A stretch of 45,556 bases of DNA, taken from assembly GCA_016213775.1 (NCBI GenBank), contig JACQZR010000235.1, positions 1-45,556 of the forward strand. Reading direction: 5' to 3'. The stretch's first letter is position 1. The number at the start of each line of letters is the position of its first letter. This DNA is from Acidobacteriota bacterium. Lineage in GTDB: Bacteria > Acidobacteriota > Terriglobia > Bryobacterales > Bryobacteraceae. This document shows, piece by piece, positions 16,857-25,800 of the stretch. The notes beneath the pieces are model-generated. The model was not told where the DNA came from and made no database searches. It was given only the letters and a program-made list of their open reading frames with translations. The position numbers and the translations under genes are program-made.

Positions 16857-17891
16857 TCACGGCAAGCGTTTCAGAAACGCTCGCACCTCGCTTAGAACAA
16901 ACGCTTCATCACTGATGAATAGGAAATGGTTGGCTCCCGGCATATCGATCACGTGAACCGGCGCGTTGGCGCTGAACAGACTGCGAGTTCGCCGCCGCGA
17001 TAGCTTCAGTTCCGCCTCCCGCACTGCTGCCACCTTTGCCACTCCCTCCGCATCGGTGGGCGGATACTTCATCATTCGCTCCGCCACCGAAGGAGGAAAC
17101 CAGGAGAACGCCAGGATGGGGACGCGGATGTGCGAATAGTCCCGAATTCGTCCACCCGCGAGGATCGCGTCCGCCGTGGCTTTCGCCGTTTTATACCGGC
17201 CTACGGAGCCGTCTTCATTAGCCTCATAGAGGTTTCGCAATTCGGCTTCCGGCCATTCGACACCATTCCTTTCCTTCAGCCACCGGCGGTACGCCGCGAA
17301 CGAACTGCGGTCGGCAACTGAACCAGCCCGCATGCCGCCACTCCACTCCGGTAAGCTCCGTATAGCCGCCGGCAACTGCTGAATCCGTGTATTGAATTCT
17401 GTATAGTCATCCCGAGGATCGGCCGTCGCGTCCAAATAGACGAGTCCCGCGATGCGGTCCGAGCGCTGCGCTCCGATTGCAGTCAGTTCGTTCCCTCCAA
17501 TAGAATGCCCAATCAGCATAGGAGCGGTAAGCTGGAGTGATTCGAGGACTGCCAGCACATCGTCGGCGAGGCGCTGTTCGTCATATCCGGAATCCGGCTG
17601 GTCCGACGTTCCGTACCCTCGCCGGGTGATGCCATATACGTGGCAGAAATCGGATAAATGTTCCGCGAAATCATCGAACACGTGGGCGGAATTCCCAAGG
17701 CCGGCAAGCAGGACAACTGGTCGTCCCGAGCCACCCCAGTCAAGTACCTCCAATCGCACGTCCGCCTGCACGGTCACGAATTGAATCTTGTGTTTTGACG
17801 GATCGCGGAACGGACCGTTCTGCGCCATCGCAGCAACGCTTAACGCCAACCAGAGAAGCGTTGTCAGCCATCGGTGAGCCAGTGAACCCAT
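16857..17891 (-). CDS. Exported alpha/beta hydrolase
   Basis: 344 residues from the ATG that begins a clear signal peptide (HRWLTTLLWLALSVAAMAQ). The open frame continues 47 codons further upstream, but that stretch is Arg/His-rich and looks non-coding. The core has VVLLAGLGNSAHVFDDFAEH (oxyanion strand and loop), the ITRRGYGTSDQPD segment, the nucleophile elbow GHSIGG (S130) and a C-terminal GANHFLF His. The fold is that of the haloalkane dehalogenase/epoxide hydrolase/esterase superfamily. The GHSIGG elbow favours an esterase or peptidase-like enzyme over a dehalogenase. It lies near toxin-antitoxin genes but is not part of them. Confidence 0.85.
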   Translation of the reverse strand: MGSLAHRWLTTLLWLALSVAAMAQNGPFRDPSKHKIQFVTVQADVRLEVLDWGGSGRPVVLLAGLGNSAHVFDDFAEHLSDFCHVYGITRRGYGTSDQPDSGYDEQRLADDVLAVLESLQLTAPMLIGHSIGGNELTAIGAQRSDRIAGLVYLDATADPRDDYTEFNTRIQQLPAAIRSLPEWSGGMRAGSVADRSSFAAYRRWLKERNGVEWPEAELRNLYEANEDGSVGRYKTAKATADAILAGGRIRDYSHIRVPILAFSWFPPSVAERMMKYPPTDAEGVAKVAAVREAELKLSRRRTRSLFSANAPVHVIDMPGANHFLFISDEAFVLSEVRAFLKRLP

Positions 17892-18068
17892 TCTACTCAG
17901 GCGCTTTGCCTCTCTGGACACTGTAGCACCGCGGCGCCTCATTTTGTTCCGCGGACCGACGTGAACCGGCACAACAGCGCTGCGTCCGTCCGCGTGACGC
18001 AAGTGGTGACTCCCTTTCGGCGTCCGCCTCATGCCGCAATGACCATACCTCCAGGCGTCGCGGCCGCA

Positions 18069-18977
18069 TCAGTTTCTGGGCCGACCCGCTTTACCATCGT
18101 CAGCCGCCTCTTGCCCGTCATCCCAGCGGCCATCAAGCACCTGTCGAATGAACTCCGCTTTGCCCGCCGTGTAGGCATCCCGGTCTTCCTGATAGGCGCT
18201 CGCCAACCCTTGTTTCAACTGCGAATATCGCCGCCGAATCGCCGCTCTCCTTCGCAGGACGTCGCGAAAAAGCAGGTACTCCCGCCACTGCCGGCTCGAA
18301 TGCTCTACCACGTGCAAGTGGACCGTGCGAACGTTGGGGGATGACTCGGCAACGAAAAGGTGCCCGCCGGAATCCCCATAATCCCCGCGATAAATGTAAC
18401 CGGGGAGGCTCAACCGGGGAATGAGTTCCGCGACAACAGCGGACGACACCATCCCGGCAGCAATGTCCAGCACGGGCTTCGATGGCAACTCTGGTACCGA
18501 TGTGCTGCCCACGTGCTGGACGTCCACCAGCAGTTCCCCGCAAGCACTCCGCACCGCCTGGCAGGCTTCGGCCGCTAGAATGAACCACCGTGGGTCATGT
18601 TCGACAACTTCGACAATGCCTCGTTCGAGACCGATTACCCTCGCGGACCGTTCCCCGCTGAATGAGCCGCAATCCACCGCCTCAAACGAGCCCGGACTCG
18701 CCCTGCCAATGGCCGCGATAATAGCCGGGATTCTCAGCCGGAGGATCGGCAATTGTACGGCGGAAAGCGCCACAATCGCCAGGCGGCGTCCATGAAGGTT
18801 CTGCTCGTGGGTCCGATCGCCAGTGAGTAAAACGTCCATCCCGCCTGTCTCCGCTGCGTTGAGCAACTCGCCATTCTTCAGGTCGGCCCAACCCATGTGG
18901 CTCACCGTAACCACCTCGTGCGGAGCCAAAAGGCTTCGCAGCGCGTCGCCGAGGTGCCCATCCAACAGAACTTTCAC
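18069..18977 (-). CDS. DUF5615 PIN-like toxin fused to a GrpB-family nucleotidyltransferase-like domain
   Basis: 302 residues with two distinct parts. Residues 1-105 match the PIN-like DUF5615 toxin: MKVLLDGHL (D6), then GWADLKNGELL (29-39), DVLLTGD (48-54) and the QNLHGRRLAIVALS stretch. Residues about 118-282 are a complete GrpB/UPF0157 domain: EHDPRW, QHVGSTSVPELPSKPVLDI (154-172), GYIYRGDYG (193-201), VRTVHLHVVE (216-225), LLFRDVLR and the closing DRDAYTAGKAEFIRQVL. GrpB belongs to the nucleotidyltransferase superfamily. The gene overlaps the upstream DUF433 antitoxin by four bases, so the PIN-like part is in its normal module. The GrpB half has no linker region longer than about 12 residues. 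I know of no standard toxin with this tail. A natural fusion is likely, since the frame is open throughout. Confidence 0.85.
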   Translation of the reverse strand: MKVLLDGHLGDALRSLLAPHEVVTVSHMGWADLKNGELLNAAETGGMDVLLTGDRTHEQNLHGRRLAIVALSAVQLPILRLRIPAIIAAIGRASPGSFEAVDCGSFSGERSARVIGLERGIVEVVEHDPRWFILAAEACQAVRSACGELLVDVQHVGSTSVPELPSKPVLDIAAGMVSSAVVAELIPRLSLPGYIYRGDYGDSGGHLFVAESSPNVRTVHLHVVEHSSRQWREYLLFRDVLRRRAAIRRRYSQLKQGLASAYQEDRDAYTAGKAEFIRQVLDGRWDDGQEAADDGKAGRPRN

Positions 18978-19222
18978 AGGTATTGAGGTTCACGCTGGCT
19001 ATTCGCGAACTCGATCAGGCGCTTCATTTGTTCCAGCGAAAGCGAAAGAAACCCGTCGCAGAGTTCTTCGCTCGTCTCTCCCAGATCGTAGCCGCCAACA
19101 ATGGCGTCAGGCATGAGACGCGTTCCGCGCACGACGGGTCTGCCAGATTCCTTTCCAGGCACGCATTCGATAAGCTCGCACTGCGTCCAATCGACGCCAG
19201 AGTCTGTTTCCGTGCCCGTCAT
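18974..19222 (-). CDS. DUF433 antitoxin
   Basis: 82 residues. The central VRGTRLMPDAIVGGYDLGET (32-51) followed by a short helix is the DUF433 winged-helix signature (the usual form is V.GTRI.V..I......G.S). DUF433 proteins are antitoxins that pair with DUF5615 PIN-like toxins, and exactly such a toxin follows with an ATGA-type overlap. It is expected to bind both the toxin and its own promoter. The 174 bases upstream separate it from the divergently read brnT and should hold both promoters. Confidence 0.82.
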   Translation of the reverse strand: MTGTETDSGVDWTQCELIECVPGKESGRPVVRGTRLMPDAIVGGYDLGETSEELCDGFLSLSLEQMKRLIEFANSQREPQYL

Positions 19223-19380
19223 CCAGTCACCTCATTCCCAGTCTATTCCGTCGCTGCAACGAAGTCCTGTAGGGCTGATCTCCTGACCCGCGCGCGCTCC
19301 CCTGGTCGCGCTTCGCATCGCGCTCTGCGGCCCCACGCACCGGGGCAAGCCGGAGCGGGATGCCCTCCTAGCCAGTCTAG

Positions 19381-19396
19381 TGTACAATCGTGCACA
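19381..19396. promoter_or_regulatory. Candidate BrnA operator abutting the brnT start codon
   Basis: TGTACA-ATCG-TGCACA is an imperfect inverted repeat (TGTRCA half-sites) that ends on the base before the GTG of brnT. BrnT/BrnA pairs are known to autorepress through the ribbon-helix-helix antitoxin, so this site could cover the promoter and the start codon. There is no room for a Shine-Dalgarno sequence, which hints at a leaderless or short-leader message. Confidence 0.35.
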
Positions 19397-19666
19397 GTGA
19401 CGTTCGAATGGGATCCCCGAAAGGCCGCGGCCAATGCTCGGAAACATGGAATCCAATTCGCTGATGCCGTTCTGGTGTTGGAAGACGAGTTCGCAATCAC
19501 TTTGCCGGACGATGTGCGAGGCGAAGAACGATGGGTCACGATTGGTATGGACGCGTTGGCGCGGATTTTGACCGTCGTGTATACGTGGCGTGGCGACACC
19601 CTCCGAGTCATCTCGGCCCGCCCCGCAACCGCGAAAGAACGTGGGCAGTATCTGGAGAAATCATGA
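19397..19666 (+). CDS. brnT: BrnT ribonuclease toxin
   Basis: 89 residues from GTG. The N-terminus FEWDPRKAAANARKHGI (3-19) is the diagnostic BrnT start. The GEERWVTIG strand (42-50), VVYTWR (60-65) and ISARPATAKERGQY (72-85; R75, E81, Y85) complete the RelE-like fold and its proposed active residues. BrnT cleaves RNA and is held by BrnA. The open frame extends far upstream, but only from this GTG does the sequence resemble the family. Its stop overlaps the brnA start (ATGA). Confidence 0.88.
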   Translation: MTFEWDPRKAAANARKHGIQFADAVLVLEDEFAITLPDDVRGEERWVTIGMDALARILTVVYTWRGDTLRVISARPATAKERGQYLEKS

Positions 19667-19917
19667 GACAGGAATACGATTTCAGCAAGGGTAAGCGCGG
19701 AGCCGTGGTTCACGTCCCGCAAGGCAAGACCAGAGTGACCATTCGGCTGGATAACGACATTCTGGACTGGTTCCGGAACGAAGTGGATAAGGCAGGTGGA
19801 GGAAACTATCAAACGCTCATCAATCTGGCTTTAAGAGAATTTGTCAGCCGAAGCCGGGAGCCCCTGGAAAGCACACTCAGGCGTGTTTTGCGGGAAGAAC
19901 TCAAGCGCGCGGGATAG
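19663..19917 (+). CDS. brnA: BrnA ribbon-helix-helix antitoxin
   Basis: 84 residues. The ATG is chosen because it overlaps the toxin's TGA. The basic N-terminal segment (FSKGKRGAVVHVPQGKTR) is followed by the BrnA ribbon-helix-helix KTRVTIRLDNDILDWFRNEV (22-41) and NYQTLINLALREFV (48-61), then a Glu/Arg-rich helix. It is predicted to bind and neutralise BrnT and to repress the operon. Toxin-first order is normal for this family. Both reading frames are intact, so the module should be functional. Confidence 0.88.
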   Translation: MRQEYDFSKGKRGAVVHVPQGKTRVTIRLDNDILDWFRNEVDKAGGGNYQTLINLALREFVSRSREPLESTLRRVLREELKRAG

Positions 19918-19994
19918 TCGCGGCGATGAATCCACGCAACGTTTTGCGATGATCTTCCGTCGACCCGGTCCGCGCCCGTAATAAACTAGACCAT

Positions 19995-22439
19995 ATGTTC
20001 CGAATGCTCGCTGTCGTCTGCCTGGCCCCGCTCGCGCACGCCGCCATCGACTTTGCCAAAGACGTCGCCCCTCTGCTCGAAAAGCGCTGCCAGATGTGCC
20101 ACGGCGCGCAACAGCAGATGAGCGGACTACGTCTCGACAACGCCGCCGCCGCAGCCAAAGTGATCACCGTCGGCAACAGCGCGCAAAGCAAATTGATCGA
20201 GCGCGTCCGCAGCACCAAAGCCGGCCATCGCATGCCGCCCGTCGGCCAGCCGCTCACCACCAGCGAAGTCGCGGCCCTCGCTGCCTGGATCGACTCAGGC
20301 GCAAAGTGGCCCGTCGACTATCGCGGAGGCGGCGGAAACTCTCACTGGGCCTTCCAGCCGCTCGCCCGCAAATCGCCGCCCATCACGCAACGCAACAACT
20401 GGGCCCGCAATCCGATCGACTCGTTCATCCTTGCCCGGCTGGAAGCCGAAGGCCTCACCCCGTCCCCTGAAGCCGAAAAGCGGGTGCTCCTCCGCCGCGT
20501 CACCTTCGATCTCACAGGCCTCCCGCCTACCCCCGATCAGATCCACGAGTTCCTCAACGACAAGCGCCCCGATGCCTACGAGCGCTTGGTCGACCGGCTC
20601 CTTGCCTCCAACCATTACGGCGAGCGCTGGGCCCGCCCCTGGCTCGATCTCGCCCATTACGCCGACAGCGACGGCTACGAAAAGGATCGAGGCCGTCCCT
20701 ACGCCTGGCGCTATCGCAACTACGTCATCGACGCGCTCAACAAAGACCTCCCCTTCGATCAGTTCACCATCGAACAGCTCGCCGGCGATCTGCTTCCCAA
20801 TGCGACCCCCGAACAGCGCGCCGCCACAGGCTTCGCCCGCAACACACTCACCAACCGCGAGGCCGGTGTCGATCGCGGCGAAGCGCGTTTTGAACAGCTC
20901 CTCAATCGCGTCAACACCGTGTCCACCACATGGATGGGTCTCACCGTTGGCTGCGCCCAATGCCACGACCACAAGTACGACCCCATCCGCCATCGTGAGT
21001 TCTATCAAATGATGGCCTTCTTCGATGCCGCGGATGACTTCGAAGTGGAAGCCCCGCTTCCCGGCGAGCGTGAAAAATGGGACGCTGCCTTGCCGGATTA
21101 CCTCGCCAAACGCGATCAGATCCTCGAAAAACACAAGATCCTCGAGCTCCAGCGCAAGTGGGAAGCCCGCATGCGCCAGGCCATCGCCAATCCCGGCGAA
21201 GACCCCGAGTGGGATTTCTGGGTCACCTCGATGAGCGCCATGTTCGATCACACCAGGCGCGTGCTCCACACTGATCCCGCCGCGCGCCAGTGGCGCGACG
21301 AACATCGCCTCACGGAATACTTCCTCGGCACCTCCATCCCCGAATACAACCGCATCGCTGAAGTCAAGGACCGCATGAAGGCCGCGCGCGAAGAGATCGA
21401 GAAACTGAAAGCCACCCTGCCTCCCCTCACCATGGCGATGGCAATGGGTCCCAACCCCGAATATCACGGCTCGCACATGCGCGTGAAAGGCGATTGGAAA
21501 ACCCTCGGCGAGCCCGTGGAAGCAGGCGGACTCTCCATCCTCCCCCATATGCTCGGCGACCCCGGCAGGCGCACGCGCCTCCATCTCGCACAGTGGCTCG
21601 TGGCCCCCGACAACCCGCTCACCCCGCGCGTCACCGTAAATCGCGCCTGGCAGGAATTGTTTGGACGCGGCATCGTTCGAACTTCTGAAGACTTCGGTAC
21701 GCAAGGCGACAAGCCCTCGCACCCCGAACTCCTCGACTGGCTCGCCGCACGCTTCATCGACGACAACTGGAGCATGAAAAAACTCCACCGCCTCATCGTC
21801 ACCAGCGCGGCCTATCGGCAAGCCTCCAACGCCCGTCCCGACGCCGCCGTCAAGGATCCGGAGAACGCATTACTCGCCCGCCAGAACCGCCTCCGCCTCT
21901 CCGCCGAACTGGTCCGCGACACCGCGCTCGCCGCCGGTGGCATGCTCGACCTGCGCATCGGTGGACCCAGCGTCAAACCGCCGCAGCCCGCCGGTGTCGC
22001 CGAGCTCGGCTACGGCGGACAGAAGTGGGTGGAAAGCAAAGGCGCCGACCGTTACCGCCGCGGCCTCTATGTCCACTTCCAGCGCACCACGCCCTATCCC
22101 CAACTGATGAACTTCGACGCCCCCGATTCCAACGTCGCCTGCAGCCGCCGCCGCTCTTCCAACACCGCGCTCCAGTCCCTCAACCTCCTCAATGACCCGG
22201 TCTTCTTCGACGCCGCCAAAGGACTCGCCGCGCGCACCGCCACCGGCCCACTGCCAGACCGCCTCAACAACGCATTCCTGCTCGCCATCGGCCGCACTCC
22301 CGACGCAACAGAGCGTGAACGCCTCGCCCGCTATTACGACGAACAACTCGGCATCTTATCAAGCGACGAAGCGTCTGCCGCCTGGGCCCTTGTCTGCCGT
22401 GTCCTCCTCAACCTCGACGAATTCATCACTCGCGAATAG
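19995..22439 (+). CDS. PSD1-type protein: planctomycete cytochrome C + DUF1549 + DUF1553
   Basis: 814 residues with a signal peptide (1-16). The N-terminal cytochrome-like domain has a haem motif CQMCH (C32, C35, H36) and the HRMPP loop (78-82). DUF1549 covers about 137-345, starting NPIDSFILARLE and containing LRRVTFDLTGLPPTPDQ (166-182) and a second CxxCH, GCAQCHDHKYDP (319-330). A helical spacer (about 350-500) follows, then DUF1553 from about 535 to the end (TPRVTVNRAWQELFGRGIV, SNTALQSLNLLNDP). These proteins are typical of Planctomycetota, Verrucomicrobiota and Acidobacteriota and are suspected to act in polysaccharide breakdown; the biochemical activity is not firmly established. The usual DUF1501 partner does not follow here. 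Codons end mainly in C, matching the C-rich + strand of this stretch. Confidence 0.9.
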   Translation: MFRMLAVVCLAPLAHAAIDFAKDVAPLLEKRCQMCHGAQQQMSGLRLDNAAAAAKVITVGNSAQSKLIERVRSTKAGHRMPPVGQPLTTSEVAALAAWIDSGAKWPVDYRGGGGNSHWAFQPLARKSPPITQRNNWARNPIDSFILARLEAEGLTPSPEAEKRVLLRRVTFDLTGLPPTPDQIHEFLNDKRPDAYERLVDRLLASNHYGERWARPWLDLAHYADSDGYEKDRGRPYAWRYRNYVIDALNKDLPFDQFTIEQLAGDLLPNATPEQRAATGFARNTLTNREAGVDRGEARFEQLLNRVNTVSTTWMGLTVGCAQCHDHKYDPIRHREFYQMMAFFDAADDFEVEAPLPGEREKWDAALPDYLAKRDQILEKHKILELQRKWEARMRQAIANPGEDPEWDFWVTSMSAMFDHTRRVLHTDPAARQWRDEHRLTEYFLGTSIPEYNRIAEVKDRMKAAREEIEKLKATLPPLTMAMAMGPNPEYHGSHMRVKGDWKTLGEPVEAGGLSILPHMLGDPGRRTRLHLAQWLVAPDNPLTPRVTVNRAWQELFGRGIVRTSEDFGTQGDKPSHPELLDWLAARFIDDNWSMKKLHRLIVTSAAYRQASNARPDAAVKDPENALLARQNRLRLSAELVRDTALAAGGMLDLRIGGPSVKPPQPAGVAELGYGGQKWVESKGADRYRRGLYVHFQRTTPYPQLMNFDAPDSNVACSRRRSSNTALQSLNLLNDPVFFDAAKGLAARTATGPLPDRLNNAFLLAIGRTPDATERERLARYYDEQLGILSSDEASAAWALVCRVLLNLDEFITRE

Positions 22440-22826
22440 CTCTTCCTGTTCATCACCGTTCATCTGTGGCCATTAGGCCGTTATTCGCGGCGCCACCTGG
22501 GCCACACGCACTATCCTTTTGTCCAGCCCGGCTATCCAATCGGATAGTGTGAAGCACCCACAGTGTGAACGCGCCTCAATGTCATCAACAGTTTGGCCTG
22601 CCTCCGGAATTGGACACGCGAGTGCTTTCGCCACCGGGGAGGATCAATCATGCATAGATTGGCGAACATCTGCGCACTCTCTGCGCTTACGGCTATCCTG
22701 CTTCCCGGCGGCACCTTTACCCCGCTCGAATGGCAGCAGCGCGTCAGCCAGCACTGCTATCTGACCGGATCGCATCAGTCCAGTCTACTCCCCACGGCGA
22801 ACGAAAGCTGACCGCCGGCCGCTCCT
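22440..22826. other. Intergenic stretch with one weak small ORF
   Basis: Between the convergently read PSD1 gene and an Oar receptor gene. I see no RNA gene, clear terminator or mobile-element end. The only candidate is a 53-codon reading frame with a good ribosome site, listed separately. Confidence 0.6.
22650..22811 (+). CDS. Possible small secreted or membrane peptide (53 aa)
   Basis: The ATG follows GGGGAGGA at a spacing of about seven bases, a strong ribosome site. The product begins MHRLANICALSALTAILLPG, which looks like a signal peptide or a single membrane helix, and continues as about 30 polar residues with one Cys. It has no homologue I recognise. Short GC-rich frames arise by chance, so this rests only on the ribosome site and hydrophobic start. 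Confidence 0.3.
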   Translation: MHRLANICALSALTAILLPGGTFTPLEWQQRVSQHCYLTGSHQSSLLPTANES

Positions 22827-25800
22827 CTAAAACTGAATCCTCCCCTGGAACTGCAGAAACCGGTTCACCGCCGACAACTGCGTCGTCGTGATCCCGAAGT
22901 TCGTATTCGTCGGCGTTGTGTTCGGCCCATCAAATAGGTGCCGGTTAAACACATTCAACATGTCAAACCGCAGGAACAGCCTCACCTGTTCCCTCTTCCC
23001 CACCGGCAGCGGAATCTCCTTCTGCACATTCGCGTTCACCTGCCGCGTGTACGGTTTCCGCAAACCCACGATCCGCGACGGAAACTGCCGCGTGTGATAC
23101 GAATCCGGCGAACGGTTGGAGCACAACTCAAACCCCGTGTCCGTCCCCGGAGTCGCGCTGCACCCCGTGCCCGTCGTGTTGAAGTACCGCTGCAACGTAG
23201 GATCGTCGATCTTGATGTCCTCCAGATCGCCGTAATAATAAATGTTCCCCCAGTCCAGCAGCGCGCCTGCCTGCCATTCATACGTCCCCGACAACTGCAT
23301 TCCCCCAACAATCCGCGCCAGCACGCCGTTGTTATTGAAAAATGTCCGCCGCCGCCCCAACGGGAGCTGGTAGATCCCCGTTGCCGTCACACGGTGCGGA
23401 CGCGCCGCATTGCTCCCCCGCCACGCCGGCCGCCGGTCAAACGCATTCGGCAGAAAGTCGGCACTCCGCGCCTTCGTCCCCGTATAGAAGAGGTTCATGT
23501 TCAGCCCCTTTGAAAACCTCCGGCTGAACGTCGCCTCAATCCCATTGGTGCTCGTCTGCGCCAGCGGCGACTGCGACATCAGCAGCCCCGTCATCCCAGG
23601 GAACTGCTTCATCAACTGCGCCCGCGAAATCGTCGAATTCCGGAAAAACGTCTGCCCTGACATGTCCGCGTACAGTTCCGGATTCGTCTTGTCCAGCCCC
23701 GGAAAATTCGTCAGTTGAAACGGATTCGCCACTCCGCCCGTCAGCCGCGATGTGAACGCGCTATTCCGCACCGGCCCCTTCCACCAATACTCGCCAGGCA
23801 GCGCGTTGATGTCCGACGTGATGTACACATCGCGCGCATACGACCCCGTGTAGGTGACACTCACCACCGAAGAGCCTCCCAGTTGACGCTGGATCCCCAG
23901 CCGCCATCTGTGCTGATGCGCCCGCTTCGTCTCGTACCCGGGAAACGTGAGACTGCGCCCCGTCAACGTGTCATACCCCAGTGCGCCATTAGTCGAGTTG
24001 TCGAATCGCGTCCCATTCGCCCGCACTGGGAACGGATCCACCAGAGGCGAAATCCCCGCCGCCGGACTCCCGCTATTCCAAATCGAGCCCGCATTGCTCT
24101 CCGTGCTCGCCGTCGTCGTACGGTTGAACCCCGTCTGTGTCGGCGTGTTATTGGTCACGTTCAGCGTGTCGTAAAACGTCCCCGCTCCCCCGCGCAACAC
24201 CGTCTTCTTCGACAGCGCAAACGCGAACGCAAATCGCGGCATAAACATCAATTGCGCTTGCCAGAAATTGCGAGGAGCCGTCACCCCGGGCAGCGACGTC
24301 CCGCCGCGCACCTTGAAGTTCTCAGCCGGCAGCTCTGCAAACGCCGAACGCGACGCGTACACCGACTCCGCCACATCCGTCACAAAAATTTTCACAGTCG
24401 GATCAAAATACCCAATCGACCGGTTGTACCGTTCCATCGGTCCGCCTTCCCATTCCAGCCGGAAGCCCAGATTCAACGTCAATCGCCGGCTCACTCGAAA
24501 CTGATCCTGCACGTACGAGCCATAGTAGGGCGAATACGTGGCATACGTCGCGTTCCCCGCCGTGATCGTGCTCTGATATGGCACCCCCATGATGAAACTC
24601 GCCCAACTCAGTCCGATGTCTCCCGGCACCACGAAGTTGTCTTCGTACTTCTTCGTGTAGCGGTTGTCGAATGCGATGTTGCCCGACGTGTTCCCGCCGC
24701 CCCCGCCCGTGCGGAAATGATGCCGCATATCGGCTCCAACCCGAAAGCTGTGCTTCCCTCGCAAATGCGAAACATTCCCCTGCAGGCTGTATACCGGATA
24801 GCGCGTGAACGACGGTATCCCGCTCGGCGAGCTCGACGTGTACCCGCTGATCGCCGCCTGCGGAAGAACATGCTGATCGCCGGCCCAATCGTCCACGTAC
24901 TTCGGCAATCCCACATCGCTCGGCTTGTAGCTCATCGGCACCACCTGCCGGCTCCCCGCCCGAAACGCATTTGCCGCTCCGGATATGTTCAGCAGCGTCC
25001 GTGAATTCACCGTCCACGTCCAATCCACCGTCGCCGCCAGGTTCTTCCGGCTCAACCCGTTCGTGTTCATCCCCCGCACAGTGGAATACGTCCAGTCCCC
25101 GCGGTCTTCATCAAAGTTGTTCCAGCTCCACCGTCCGAAAAACCGGTGCCGCTCCACAGGATTGAAATCGACGCGATGCTGCAACGCCATGTAGTCCCAG
25201 TTGTACGGCGTCGCCACCGCAAGGTAGTTGTTGCGCGGCTCCTGCCGCGGATTCGTCGGGTCGTTGTTCGGCACCGGATACAGCCTCGAGTAGAACTCGT
25301 ACATCGGATTAATAAAACGCGACTTCGCGATGATGTTTCCGGGAATCGGATCGCGAATGTAGTGCGTCCCTGTGCGGTCCGGATCGCGGCGCACCGTCAG
25401 CGGATCATAAATTTGATACCGCGTCGGGTCAATCAGCAGAAAATTCGAAAAGTCCCCCTGACGGTTCGCCATCGTCGGCACCGTCTTGTTAAACGTGGAC
25501 GGATCCTCCGTCTTCACGTCCTTAAACCCATTGAAGCTCAAAAACGAAAACAGCTTGTTCTTCCCGTTGTAAATCTTCGGAAGCACCACCGGCCCGCCGA
25601 TCGTCGCCGCATAGTTGTTGGAATGTCCCGACGGCTGCCGCTCGCTGTTTCTCAGCTTCTCCGTTAGCGCCGTGTCCCCCCGCGCCTCCGCGGCCGCGAT
25701 ATTCCTGTAGTAAAGCTGCCGCGTGAAATACGGCGTCCCGTTGTAGCGCTGCTGCCAGTGCTGTTCGGTGAGCGTGCCGTGATACTGGTTCGACCCCGCT

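Noticed and set aside
18983-19396. 138-codon upstream extension of brnT
   Set aside because: It runs antisense through the DUF433 gene; family similarity begins only at the GTG.
20295-21821. 508-codon open frame antisense to the PSD1 gene
   Set aside because: The opposite strand encodes a protein with full domain matches. GC-rich, C-ended codons commonly leave long open antisense frames, and the product is low-complexity (Gly/Val/Glu-rich).
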